Shown: positions 53,316 through 61,805 of the stretch, piece after piece
Numbering within the stretch: position 1 is the stretch's first letter
How the letters are laid out: each line of letters begins with the position of its first letter
NCBI GenBank assembly: GCA_035294125.1
Contig: DATGLM010000025.1
Location: forward strand, 25,710 to 89,709
DNA length: 64,000 nt
Origin: CADDYT01 sp035294125
GTDB lineage: Bacteria; Chloroflexota; Ktedonobacteria; Ktedonobacterales; Ktedonobacteraceae
Direction of reading: 5' to 3'
Notes under the pieces: generated by a model
What the model was told of the DNA's origin: nothing
The model's database searches: none
Seen by the model: only the letters and a program-made list of their open reading frames with translations
Translations under genes and position numbers: made by a program

Positions 53316-53389
53316 TGGGCAATACAGGACTTGAACCTGTGACCTCAGCGATGTCAACGCTGCGCTCTAGCCGCCTGAGCTAATTGCCC
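53316..53389 (-). tRNA. tRNA-Val (anticodon GAC)
   Basis: The reverse complement folds as a cloverleaf: acceptor GGGCAAT/ATTGCCC, D arm GCTC/GAGC, anticodon stem CAGCG/CGCTG with loop TTGACAT, T arm ACAGG/CCTGT around TTCAAGT, discriminator A. CCA is not encoded. Anticodon GAC reads GUC/GUU valine codons. Confidence 0.95.
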
Positions 53390-53836
53390 TTGAACGCAAA
53401 TAATGATAACACCAGTCTTTGCTGTTGTCAAGCATTTCTTCTGGACGATTCTTACGAAGGACGTTTTGCGGTTCGCAACCGTTGGAGATACCCTGATGTT
53501 GGTCGCCAGAAGCTTTTGTAAGAGAAGTATATAAGCAAGAGGAGAATGCCGCAAGTGGAAGGGGACAGAATCGATCAGGTAGTGTACAAGCCGTGCTGGA
53601 TTTTTCTGGACTTTTGTCGATATTTGAGAATAAAGCTGTGATTCACAGACATTTGCCCTTGCTTACCTGTCAGATGTAATGGTATGCTTTTACGGGAACA
53701 ACTTGAGACACTTTGACACAGTTCAGCTTGCTTGCGCTGGTACCGAGTGTACACTACACCGCAAATCGCCGGAGTTCGAGGTTGATGGAAACCCTCGGAC
53801 ATCTTCCTTTCTCAGAGAGACAGAAAGGCTATTTCT
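53390..53836. other. Intergenic region with tRNA promoter only
   Basis: Apart from the tRNA promoter at 53403-53431 I see no gene, repeat or strong terminator. A weak TTGCGC-N17-TACACC pair near 53736-53764 could drive the CHAP gene. Confidence 0.5.
53403..53431 (-). promoter_or_regulatory. Promoter of tRNA-Val, TTGACA-N17-TATCAT
   Basis: Minus-strand -35 TTGACA (complement of 53426-53431) and -10 TATCAT (complement of 53403-53408), 17-bp spacing, immediately upstream of the tRNA. Confidence 0.8.
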
Positions 53837-56698
53837 ATGCGTTTCCCCGCTTTCGGGTCGACTATTTGTCTCAATAAGCTGGCGAGTCACTGTGGCAGGC
53901 GGAGATGTTTGCCTGTTCTGGCGGGCATGGTCCTTCTGTGCATCTTCGCCTATCTTGTGTTGCTGGATGTTCCACCTGTCTCCGCCCAACCTGTACTTAA
54001 CCATACAGCGCCGACCGTGGATGCGGGGTGTAATCAGGCATTTTATTCGCCTGATGGCAACCCGTTCCCGCTCTGCCCCGGACCCTATCCAGGAGGCGGC
54101 AATTGTGTCTGGTGGGCGTGGGAGCAGTGGCACCTGCTGGGCTACAACTTACCTCTTAACTGGGGTAATGCAGCCGATTGGGTGGTTGATGCCGAGCAGG
54201 CAGGCCTGCCGACGGGGACGGCTCCTCGTGTTGGCTCGATCGCCGTCTTTCCTCGCGCTGATGGGGTCTGGGCCTTTGGCGCTGCCGGACACGTTGCCTT
54301 TGTTACCTACGTGAGTCCTGATGGCGGCACCTTCAACGTCACCTATCAGAACTATGGCGACCCGAATCCGATGTATGTTGGTAGCGGCTATAATGTCTCT
54401 ATCATCAATGAGCCGCAGTACCAGGATGGTGAACTGCGTTTTATCTATTTTCCCAGGGCAATCGATAGCAATCTTTTTGCCCACCTGCCGGGCGTCGACG
54501 GCAATGGCCTTGCCGAACTGCCGCTGGTAAATAGCCTGATGACTAACTCCTCCAATGCGTCTGCTTCCGATACGAGCGCCAGTACAGGTGCGGCTAATTC
54601 CAGTACCAATACCTTGACCAGCAATCAACTGGCGCTTGGCCTGCCACCTTCCGATGACCAGGAGTTCAATGCCGACTTTACCGGCACCGGTTTGAGCGAC
54701 CTGTTGCTGTATAACCGCCAGCAAGGTCGCCTGGATGTTCTCCGGCTCTCAAGCGATGCGCCGCTTGCGCCGCTTCACGCTTCTCGTTTTGTGAATGGCG
54801 AACTGGAAGGGGATATGCGACCGAGCAATTTGCCGCAGGTGGTTGCGCTCCATGACTCCACGACGCCCGTCAACGGTTGGGGATCAAACCTGGATATTCA
54901 CGTGGGAGACTTTACCGGCTCCGGCCAGTCCGATATTTTGCTCTATGATCGCGTTACCGGCACGATACAGATTCTCAGCCTGACGCCTCAATTGACGATC
55001 AAGCAGCATGTGATTCTGCCCGGCTGGGGACCGGGCTGGGAGGTATATATCGGTCAATTTGATGGCAAGCGCAGCGATATCTTCATGTTCAATCGCAATC
55101 TGAACGTGCCGATTCCCGTGATACAAACGACGTCAAACCAGCCGACATCAACGCCCGGCCCGTCGTCAACGCCAACTGTAAGCCCTTCGCCTTCATCGTC
55201 GCCATCGCCTGCGCCATCCCCGAAGGTTACACCCTCACCGACGTCTTCAGTGACGCCCACGCCGACCTGCACGGCGACCCCAACCTCAACGGGAACGCCG
55301 ACTCCAACCGGAACACCAACGACCACCCCAACGGGAACGACGACCTGCACAGTGACACCAACTCCAACCGTGACACCGACGCTGTCGCCAACCCCCGCCC
55401 CGACGCCTTCACCGACGCCGAGTCCAACACCCTCCCCAAGTCCGACGCCGTCGCCCACTCCCAGCTCGATGCCGGGTCCGACGGCAACGGCAACCCCCGC
55501 CCCGACGCCGACGCCGACCGGGACGGTGACACCCGACCCGACGCCAACGCCCACGCCGACATCAACGGCGACCGGGACGGCGACGCCCACGGCAACGGCG
55601 CGTCCGACGGCTGGCATGACCCCAACACCGTCGCCGAGTCCGATTCCAACACTGCGTCCGACGCCAGGCTGCACAGTGGCGCCAACTCCAACGGGGACAC
55701 CAACCGTGACGCCGACTCCGACAGGAACAACGACCTGTCCGCTGACGCCAACCCCAACTATGACCCCAACGCCGTCGCCGATAAAAACAGGTGATGGCAT
55801 TATTGGCCTGCCCTCCGCGCAGGCGGATACGAGCGCTCCTCTTGATGCCGACCTCAGTGCGAGCCTGCCCGGCATGAGTACACGGGGTTTGGCGCCCAAT
55901 GTCATGCTTATCAGTCTCGACGGGCAATTCAATATCGCTCGCCAGCAGGATTACACGCTCATGGATAATGCCTGGGAGGTCTACATTGGTCGTTTTGTCA
56001 GTGCCAACCACGATGCGCTCTTTCTGTATGATCGCATCCTCGGTGAGGCGCGCCTGCTGAGCTTCAATGCCAGCTTGCAGGTCACGCACTACCAGAAGAT
56101 GCATAATCTGAGCGGCAACTGGGAGATCTATAGTGGCGATTTCAACGACTCCGGCCATGCCCAGGTGCTCATGTACGACCCAGGCAGCGGTGAGGCGCGG
56201 TTCCTGCTCTTTAAGCAGTCAGACCTGTCGCTGGACACTGAAAAGAACTACAGCGGCTGGCGAACCAACCAGGTGCTCTACGTGGGTCACTTTGGCCTGC
56301 CCACGTTGAGCGTGATGCTCTACGATCCACAGGCTGGCAGTGTCAGCTTCCTGGCCTTCGATAAGTCTTTGCAGATTGTGCAGCAGTATAGTGTACAGAA
56401 CTGGAATAAGCACTGGCAGATTCTGGTAGGCGCGTTTGTAGACCGCTCGCGTTGCCTGGCGGCGAAAAACTGTTCGACCGGCGATGATATCCTGGTGCTG
56501 GACCGGCAGAGCGGTCAGATTCAACAGTATCTCTTCTCGTTTGGTCGCCAGTTCCAGGTCTTTGATAATCGCGTGCAGCCTTTCGTGCGCGAGGGCCTTG
56601 CTCCTGTCACAAACAGCCACCTGAATATGGTCGATACCACCAGCTTTAGCTTGATAGCGACGCTTCAGACCAGTATTCATGGTGAAGAACTCTATTGA
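53837..56698 (+). CDS. Secreted CHAP-domain protein with FG-GAP-like repeats and a Thr/Pro stalk
   Basis: 953 residues. Signal peptide with hydrophobic core LPVLAGMVLLCIFAYLVLL and a likely cut after VSA. The CHAP (NlpC/P60-like) domain has the catalytic Cys in GGGNCVWWAWEQW and His in AAGHVAFVTYV, typical of cell-wall amidases/endopeptidases. Then beta-propeller-like repeats (FTGTGLSDLLLYNRQQG, FTGSGQSDILLYDRVTG, VYIGQFDGKRSDIFMFNR), a Thr/Pro/Ser stalk of about 210 residues with several Cys, and four more repeats (VYIGRF, IYSGDF, LYVGHF, ILVGAF). It probably acts on or sticks to peptidoglycan at the surface. Weak AAAGG ribosome-binding site. Confidence 0.82.
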   Translation: MRFPAFGSTICLNKLASHCGRRRCLPVLAGMVLLCIFAYLVLLDVPPVSAQPVLNHTAPTVDAGCNQAFYSPDGNPFPLCPGPYPGGGNCVWWAWEQWHLLGYNLPLNWGNAADWVVDAEQAGLPTGTAPRVGSIAVFPRADGVWAFGAAGHVAFVTYVSPDGGTFNVTYQNYGDPNPMYVGSGYNVSIINEPQYQDGELRFIYFPRAIDSNLFAHLPGVDGNGLAELPLVNSLMTNSSNASASDTSASTGAANSSTNTLTSNQLALGLPPSDDQEFNADFTGTGLSDLLLYNRQQGRLDVLRLSSDAPLAPLHASRFVNGELEGDMRPSNLPQVVALHDSTTPVNGWGSNLDIHVGDFTGSGQSDILLYDRVTGTIQILSLTPQLTIKQHVILPGWGPGWEVYIGQFDGKRSDIFMFNRNLNVPIPVIQTTSNQPTSTPGPSSTPTVSPSPSSSPSPAPSPKVTPSPTSSVTPTPTCTATPTSTGTPTPTGTPTTTPTGTTTCTVTPTPTVTPTLSPTPAPTPSPTPSPTPSPSPTPSPTPSSMPGPTATATPAPTPTPTGTVTPDPTPTPTPTSTATGTATPTATARPTAGMTPTPSPSPIPTLRPTPGCTVAPTPTGTPTVTPTPTGTTTCPLTPTPTMTPTPSPIKTGDGIIGLPSAQADTSAPLDADLSASLPGMSTRGLAPNVMLISLDGQFNIARQQDYTLMDNAWEVYIGRFVSANHDALFLYDRILGEARLLSFNASLQVTHYQKMHNLSGNWEIYSGDFNDSGHAQVLMYDPGSGEARFLLFKQSDLSLDTEKNYSGWRTNQVLYVGHFGLPTLSVMLYDPQAGSVSFLAFDKSLQIVQQYSVQNWNKHWQILVGAFVDRSRCLAAKNCSTGDDILVLDRQSGQIQQYLFSFGRQFQVFDNRVQPFVREGLAPVTNSHLNMVDTTSFSLIATLQTSIHGEELY

Positions 56699-56720
56699 TT
56701 GCGGAGTATGGCGGGAAACG

Positions 56721-56729
56721 TGGTACAAT
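56721..56729 (+). promoter_or_regulatory. Extended -10 element before aroB
   Basis: TGGTACAAT (56721-56729) gives a TG-extended TACAAT box about 95 bp before aroB. A distant TTGCGG has 19-bp spacing. Confidence 0.4.
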
Positions 56730-56822
56730 AGCGTGTATGCGAAATAACTTCTTGTTCGGGCTTTCCGGTAGGGGAAAGAAGAGCAGTGTTGGTCTGCTTA
56801 CCGGGCAAGTGGGAGGCCCGTT

Positions 56823-57977
56823 TTGGATCAGGAACACATTGCGGCTCTGATTGGCCGGGGAGAACTGGTGGATGGCGCGCCGCTCATTCAGCGTGTGCGC
56901 GTCGGCGGCGGCTACGATGTTGTGGTCGAGTGGGGCGGGTTGGGGCGGATGGCCCGCTATCTGGAGCAGTTGCAACTGCCGCCGAGACTCTTCCTCATCA
57001 CCGATAGCAACTTGCAGCGCCTCTATGCGCCGTCTCTGCTGGACAGCCTCGCCAGCGCGGGCTACGAACCGCACCTCTATGCCATTCCAGCGGGCGAGGC
57101 TAGTAAATCGCAGGAGCAGTTGAACACCATTTATGACTGGCTGATAGAACAGCGAACGGAGCGGCGCGAGGCCATAGTGGCGCTCGGCGGCGGTGTCGTG
57201 GGCGACCTTGCCGGTTTCGCTGCCGCGACCTATTTACGCGGCGTCCCCCTGGTGCAGGTTCCCACTTCTCTGCTGGCGCAGGTCGATTCGGCAATTGGTG
57301 GCAAGACTGGCATCAATCATCCCAGGGGCAAGAATTTGATCGGGGCTTTCTACCATCCACGTCTCGTCCTGGCCGACCCTGCCACCTTGCTGACGCTGCC
57401 TGAACGCGAACGTATCGAGGGGTGGGCAGAAATAGTAAAGTATGGTATCATACTCGATGCCGAACTGTTTGCCCGGCTTGAGGCGAATGCGGCGCTCTTG
57501 CGAGACTTCCAGCCTCCTCCTGCCGCGCTTATCTGCCAGATCGTCGCGCGCTCCATCGCACTGAAGGTCTCGGTGATAGAGGAAGACGAACGCGAACAGG
57601 GCTTGCGGGCCATTTTAAACTATGGACACACCGTCGGTCACGCGCTGGAGAACGTGGCCGGTTATGGCACCTTCCTGCACGGTGAAGCGGTCTCGCTGGG
57701 CATGGTCGCGGCGGCTATGCTTGCTCAGCAGGCAGGTATGTTTGCGCAGGACGAAGTGGAGCGCCAGAATCGCCTGCTGGCAGCGCTGGGCTTGCCGGTT
57801 TCCTGCCAGGGCGCGGCCCCGGTCGAAGCTATCCTGGCGGCAATGCGTCTGGATAAGAAAGTAGCCGCGAAGCGCATACGCTGGATTTTGCCGCAGCGCA
57901 TCGGCCAGGTAACCATCTCAACGCTGCCCGACGAACTGGTACAGCAGGTGCTGACGACGCTTTTTGCGCAGCCATAA
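56823..57977 (+). CDS. aroB: 3-dehydroquinate synthase
   Basis: Second step of the shikimate pathway, NAD and metal dependent. 384 residues from a TTG with GGAGG 6 bp upstream. Motifs LITDSNLQRLYAPSL, GGGVVGDLAGFAAATYLRG, VPTSLLAQVDSAIGGKTGIN, PKNLIGAFYHPRLVL-like KNLIGAFYHP, IKYGIILD and LNYGHTVGHALE. Metal-binding Glu and His residues are in place. Followed by the peptidase gene after 29 bp. Confidence 0.94.
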   Translation: MDQEHIAALIGRGELVDGAPLIQRVRVGGGYDVVVEWGGLGRMARYLEQLQLPPRLFLITDSNLQRLYAPSLLDSLASAGYEPHLYAIPAGEASKSQEQLNTIYDWLIEQRTERREAIVALGGGVVGDLAGFAAATYLRGVPLVQVPTSLLAQVDSAIGGKTGINHPRGKNLIGAFYHPRLVLADPATLLTLPERERIEGWAEIVKYGIILDAELFARLEANAALLRDFQPPPAALICQIVARSIALKVSVIEEDEREQGLRAILNYGHTVGHALENVAGYGTFLHGEAVSLGMVAAAMLAQQAGMFAQDEVERQNRLLAALGLPVSCQGAAPVEAILAAMRLDKKVAAKRIRWILPQRIGQVTISTLPDELVQQVLTTLFAQP

Positions 57978-58006
57978 TTCAGATGAATAGATAAAGAGGG
58001 AGAAGT

Positions 58007-59110
58007 ATGAGTCAAGAGACGATGAAGGCGCTCCGGTCGTGGTTGACGGAGCCGGGTCTGGACGCTTTTCTGGTGACGCAGCCGCAGAATCGCTCGTACC
58101 TCAGCGGCTGGCTCAATGACGACGGTGAGGGCGCGGGTTCGCTGCTGATCGGGCAGCAGCAGCAGATTTTGCTCACCAATCCGCTCTATGCGGAGGTCGC
58201 GGGCAAAGAGGCGCAGGGCTGGCGGGTGGTTGTGCCGCCAGCGCGTGAGTACGCCGAAGCCATCGTCGGCCTGGCGAAAGAGTATGGCTGGCAGTCACTC
58301 GGTATCGAAGCGTCAGTCATGACCGTTGCCGAATATGAGAAGCTGCGCAAAGCCGGAGAAGGTATCTTCACCGTGCAGCCCGTTGAAGAGGATGTTGTAA
58401 GAAGACTGCGCGAGGTGAAGCAACCGCAGGAGATAGAACTGCTCAAACGCGCCATCGCCATCACCGACCAGACCTTCGCCCACCTCTGCCAATGGATTCA
58501 GCCCGGCATGACGGAGAAAGAGGTGGCCTTTGAGATCTCTCGCTATATGATCGAGCAGGGCGCTGACGAAGTTGCCTTCCCGTCCATCGTCGCTTCTGGT
58601 CCCAACGGCTCGATGCCCCACGCCCATCCGAGCGACCGTGCTATCCAGTGCGGCGAACTCGTCACCATCGACATGGGAGCTCGCTACAAAGGCTATTGCG
58701 CGGACATGACGCGCACCATCTGCCTGGGCGAACCTTCCGAGCCGCGCATGCGCGAACTGTACGATATCGTGCTCAGCGCGATGAGGACGTGCGAGGCCGG
58801 GCTGCGGGCGGGAATGTCCGGCAAAGAGGCCGATGCGCTGGCCCGCGATGTGCTGGAAGCCGCAAACCTGGGCGAATACTACATTCACAGCACGGGGCAT
58901 GGCGTTGGCCTGCAGATTCACGAAGGCCCTTCACTCTCGGCCCGCGCCCCTGAGGATGTCGGCCTGCCAGCCGGAAGCGTTGTCACCGTCGAACCCGGCG
59001 TCTACATCCCCGGCTGGAGCGGTTTGCGCATCGAAGATTGCGTACTGGTGAAAGAAGGCGGCCACGAAGTGCTCACGCAGTCACCAACCGAACTGGTGAT
59101 TCAACGATAA
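58007..59110 (+). CDS. Xaa-Pro dipeptidase/aminopeptidase (M24 family)
   Basis: Cleaves peptide bonds next to proline. 367 residues. N-terminal creatinase-like domain (AFLVTQPQNRSYLSGW), C-terminal pita-bread domain with dimetal ligands in TIDMGARYKGYCADMTRTI (two Asp), HSTGHGVGLQIHEGPS (His) and TVEPGVYIPGWSGLRIED (two Glu). ATG with GGGAG upstream. It is in front of efp, a widely conserved pairing. Confidence 0.93.
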   Translation: MSQETMKALRSWLTEPGLDAFLVTQPQNRSYLSGWLNDDGEGAGSLLIGQQQQILLTNPLYAEVAGKEAQGWRVVVPPAREYAEAIVGLAKEYGWQSLGIEASVMTVAEYEKLRKAGEGIFTVQPVEEDVVRRLREVKQPQEIELLKRAIAITDQTFAHLCQWIQPGMTEKEVAFEISRYMIEQGADEVAFPSIVASGPNGSMPHAHPSDRAIQCGELVTIDMGARYKGYCADMTRTICLGEPSEPRMRELYDIVLSAMRTCEAGLRAGMSGKEADALARDVLEAANLGEYYIHSTGHGVGLQIHEGPSLSARAPEDVGLPAGSVVTVEPGVYIPGWSGLRIEDCVLVKEGGHEVLTQSPTELVIQR

Positions 59111-59125
59111 AAGGAGCTTAAGCCA

Positions 59126-59683
59126 ATGATATCTACTGGAGACCTGAAAAAGGGTCTGACCATTGAATTTGAGGGCCAGTTGTGTAGCATTCTCGACTGG
59201 CAGCATGTCAAGATCGGGCGCGGGGGCGCCATTGTGCGCATGAAGCTGCGCAACATCCGCTCGGGAGCCATCTTTGATCGCACCTGTGACGCGGGCGATA
59301 AATTTAAGCGCGTCTACCTGGATCGCAGCACGGCAACCTACCAGTATGAGGATGGCGACCAGTACCATTTTATGGATACCAGCACCTTTGACGATATCGT
59401 GCTGACCAGAGAGCAGCTTGGTGATGCCATCAACTACCTGATCGATAACCTGGAACTCGATATCATGCTCTACGAGGGCGAGCCAATCTCCGTTGACCTG
59501 CCCGAAAAGGTCGTGCTCACCGTTACTTATACAGAGCCGGGTTTCAAGGGTGATACCGCAACCGGTGGCACCAAGCCTGCTACCACTGAAACCGGCCTTG
59601 TTGTCCAGGTACCGTTGTTCATCAGCACTGGTGACCGTATCCGCGTCAACACCACCACCGGTCAGTACGTAGAGCGTGTGTAA
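59126..59683 (+). CDS. efp: Elongation factor P
   Basis: Relieves ribosome stalling at polyproline. 185 residues with three OB-like domains (MISTGDLKKGLTIEFEG, IPLIVQVPLF-like TGLVVQVPLFISTGDRI). The loop that reaches the peptidyl-tRNA reads HVKIGRGGAIVRMK. Most EF-Ps have PGKG here; this one has IGRG, i.e. Arg at the modified position and Ile instead of Pro. AAGGAG Shine-Dalgarno. No EarP, EpmA or YmfI-type modification gene is adjacent. Confidence 0.95.
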   Translation: MISTGDLKKGLTIEFEGQLCSILDWQHVKIGRGGAIVRMKLRNIRSGAIFDRTCDAGDKFKRVYLDRSTATYQYEDGDQYHFMDTSTFDDIVLTREQLGDAINYLIDNLELDIMLYEGEPISVDLPEKVVLTVTYTEPGFKGDTATGGTKPATTETGLVVQVPLFISTGDRIRVNTTTGQYVERV

Positions 59684-59690
59684 TGAGATT

Positions 59691-59753
59691 GACAAAAAAA
59701 TTTGTCGTATGGGCATGATCTGTTGTATATAGGGGTTGAGTATAGATCATGCC
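59691..59753 (+). promoter_or_regulatory. Promoter region of the AccB-like gene with two dyads
   Basis: TTGTCG (59702-59707), N18, TATATA (59726-59731). A dyad GACAAA-N4-TTTGTC (59691-59706) overlaps the -35 and a perfect 10-bp dyad GGCATGATCT (59712-59721) / AGATCATGCC (59744-59753) flanks the -10 and start. Good operator candidate. Confidence 0.55.
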
Positions 59754-59845
59754 TGGAGGATTTGAGCATGGATGGGAACCAGCGATCTTCGTACAATAGA
59801 GACTCGCGCTCCAGGGCTGAGCGGGGAGGAAACGTGGGAGGCAGC

Positions 59846-60292
59846 ATGGATATCGAGCAATTGCGCGAACTTGTGCGCCTGCTCGATCGCTGCGAAGTGT
59901 CTGAGTTGGAAATAAAGCAGGGCGATGGGCGCACGCGCCTGGTGCTGCGCAAGGCTAAAGCTCCAGAGGGGAGCCCCGGGCAGAGTGTTGTTCCCGTTGC
60001 CCCTGCTGTGGTCGAGGAGCAAGCAGTCGCGCCGAAAGAGACCAAACACACAGTGGTTGCTCCTCTTGTAGGCATCTTTCATAGCTGGGCGCGGCCCGAA
60101 GGCAAGGCCCTTGTTGCCTGCGGAGATCAGGTCAAAGTAGGCCAGCGCGTGGGAACCATCCAGTCGCTCAATGTCCTCAACGAGGTCGAATCGACCATCG
60201 CCGGGCGCATCAGCGAGATTCTGGTGCATGACGGCCAGCCTGTGGAGTACGGGCAGCCGTTAATGACGATTGAGAGCGTTGAGGAGGCGTAA
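59846..60292 (+). CDS. AccB-like protein without the biotinyl lysine (BADC-like)
   Basis: 148 residues from ATG 59846 (GGGAGG upstream); ATG 59768 with GGAGG is an alternative start adding 26 residues. The N-terminus MDIEQLRELVRLLDRCEVSELEIKQGD is that of AccB, then a Pro/Ala linker and a biotinyl domain APLVGIFHSWARPEGKAL with the AccB thumb. The site normally EAMKM reads QSLNV: the lysine is Asn. It therefore cannot be biotinylated. In plants such proteins (BADC) regulate acetyl-CoA carboxylase. The order efp, accB, xseA, xseB is kept from the ancestral efp-accB-accC-xseAB cluster; accC is at 17284. Confidence 0.85.
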   Translation: MDIEQLRELVRLLDRCEVSELEIKQGDGRTRLVLRKAKAPEGSPGQSVVPVAPAVVEEQAVAPKETKHTVVAPLVGIFHSWARPEGKALVACGDQVKVGQRVGTIQSLNVLNEVESTIAGRISEILVHDGQPVEYGQPLMTIESVEEA

Positions 60293-61527
60293 TGTACGTG
60301 TACCAGGCACCGCCGATTTTAAGCGTCTCTGTCCTTGCGCGCTACCTGAAAGAGGTGTTGGAGACAGATGATATCCTCCACAATGTCTGGGTGCAGGGCG
60401 AGATATCGGGCTGTAAGACATATGCCTCCGGCCATTGTTATTTCACGTTGAAGGATGCAGAGGCGCAACTGCCCTGCGTCTTTTTTAAGCATGCCCGCCT
60501 GCGTTCATCCGCGCCACAACTGCGCGACGGCATGGCTATTGCTGCCAACGGCTCCATCTCGCTCTACGAACGCGATGGCAAGTTGCAACTCTACGTGGAG
60601 AGCGTCGAACTGGTGGGCGAAGGCGCGCTCTTCCTGCGCTTTGAGCAGTTGAAGGCTCGCCTCTCTGCCGAAGGTCTCTTCGAGCCTGAGCGCAAGCGGC
60701 CCATCCCGGAGCAGCCCTCGGTAATCGGTCTCGTCACCTCGCCTGATGGCGCGGCCCTGCGCGACATGCTGCGCGTCCTGCGCACCCGCTACCCGCTCGT
60801 CCGGGTGATTCTTTCCCCCACGCTGGTGCAGGGGGCCGAAGCTCCCGCCGCAATTGCCACCGCCATTGACCGGCTAAATGAGCATGGCGAGGCCGATGTC
60901 ATTATCGTGGCACGCGGCGGCGGCTCGATAGAGGAGTTGTGGGCCTTTAACGAAGAGGTAGTAGCCAGGGCCATTGCCCGCTCGCGTATTCCGGTCATCA
61001 GCGGTGTCGGCCATGAAACCGACTTTACCATTGCCGACTTCGTGGCCGATGTTCGCGCTTCCACGCCCACGGCAGCCGCGACAAAGGCCGTTCCCGATAT
61101 CGCGGATTTGCAGGCCGACCTGAACGACAAGCAGCGGGTACTTACCGCCATCATAGACGAGAAGCTGGAACGACTGAAAGAACGGCTTGAACGTGCCTCC
61201 TATGACCTGCAGCGCGCCAGCCCGAAGAACGCGCTCAACCAGCGCCGCCAGCAGCTTGACGACCTCACTGAGATGTTGCGGACGCGCATGGAGCACCTGC
61301 TCTCCTTGCGTGCCGAACGCCTGCGCGGGCAATCTCTGCGCCTGCACTCGCTCAGCCCGCTGCTCACTATTGCCCGTGGCTACGCCGTTGTGCGCCGCGA
61401 CTCCGACCAGACAGTGATTACCAGCACGCGGCAGGTGCAGCCGGGCGAGCAATTGACTATTCAGGTGAGGGACGGCTCAATCCCTGTTCAGGTGCGCCAG
61501 TCTCACAACAATGTGTCAGGGGAGTGA
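60292..61527 (+). CDS. xseA: Exodeoxyribonuclease VII large subunit
   Basis: 411 residues. OB-fold N-terminus (LSVSVLARYLKEVLETDDILHNVWVQGEISG), GHCYFTLKD and the catalytic region VIGLVTSPDGAALRDMLRVL, DVIIVARGGGSIEELWAFN, SGVGHETDFTIADFVADVRASTPTAAA, then a coiled coil and C-terminal domain GYAVVRR. Its start overlaps the AccB-like stop by one base (TAATG), with GAGGAGG as ribosome-binding site. Confidence 0.95.
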   Translation: MYVYQAPPILSVSVLARYLKEVLETDDILHNVWVQGEISGCKTYASGHCYFTLKDAEAQLPCVFFKHARLRSSAPQLRDGMAIAANGSISLYERDGKLQLYVESVELVGEGALFLRFEQLKARLSAEGLFEPERKRPIPEQPSVIGLVTSPDGAALRDMLRVLRTRYPLVRVILSPTLVQGAEAPAAIATAIDRLNEHGEADVIIVARGGGSIEELWAFNEEVVARAIARSRIPVISGVGHETDFTIADFVADVRASTPTAAATKAVPDIADLQADLNDKQRVLTAIIDEKLERLKERLERASYDLQRASPKNALNQRRQQLDDLTEMLRTRMEHLLSLRAERLRGQSLRLHSLSPLLTIARGYAVVRRDSDQTVITSTRQVQPGEQLTIQVRDGSIPVQVRQSHNNVSGE

Positions 61528-61532
61528 AATTC

Positions 61533-61757
61533 ATGGAATCGTTATCATTTGAAGAGGCCTTTGCGCAGCTTGGGAGCGCTGTAGAAGCATTGCAGGACGG
61601 GCAGATGCCGCTTGAGGAAGCGCTGCGCTACTATGAAGAGGGTATGAAACTCGCGCACTATTGCAACGAACTGCTTCAGAAAGCCGAACTGCGCGTGCAG
61701 CAGCTCGGTGTTGATGATGATGGCGTTTTGATAGTTCGACCTTTTGAGCTATCATAA
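61533..61757 (+). CDS. xseB: Exodeoxyribonuclease VII small subunit
   Basis: 74 residues (ATG at 61533, GGGGAG 8 bp upstream; GTG at 61524 is an alternative overlapping xseA). Typical SFEEAFAQLGSAVEALQDGQMPLEEALRYYEEGMKLAHYC and LQKAELRVQQL helix. Forms the multisubunit nuclease with XseA. Confidence 0.93.
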   Translation: MESLSFEEAFAQLGSAVEALQDGQMPLEEALRYYEEGMKLAHYCNELLQKAELRVQQLGVDDDGVLIVRPFELS

Positions 61758-61805
61758 ATAGAGACAGTTTGATAGCTTGAAGAAGGGGTCAGAACGCGAA
61801 AAACA

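Noticed and set aside
53119..53322. 67-codon minus-strand ORF as an independent gene
   Set aside because: It is a shifted reading of the decayed RHS fragment and runs into the tRNA.
55140..55790. Repeated DNA resembling a repeat array
   Set aside because: Not CRISPR: the repeats are short codon-based Thr/Pro units inside a coding frame, with no constant spacer or repeat length.
55054..55932. Val/Gly-repeat minus-strand ORF (292 codons)
   Set aside because: Antisense of the Thr/Pro stalk of the CHAP protein; repeats are a by-product of the ACC/CCG codon pattern.
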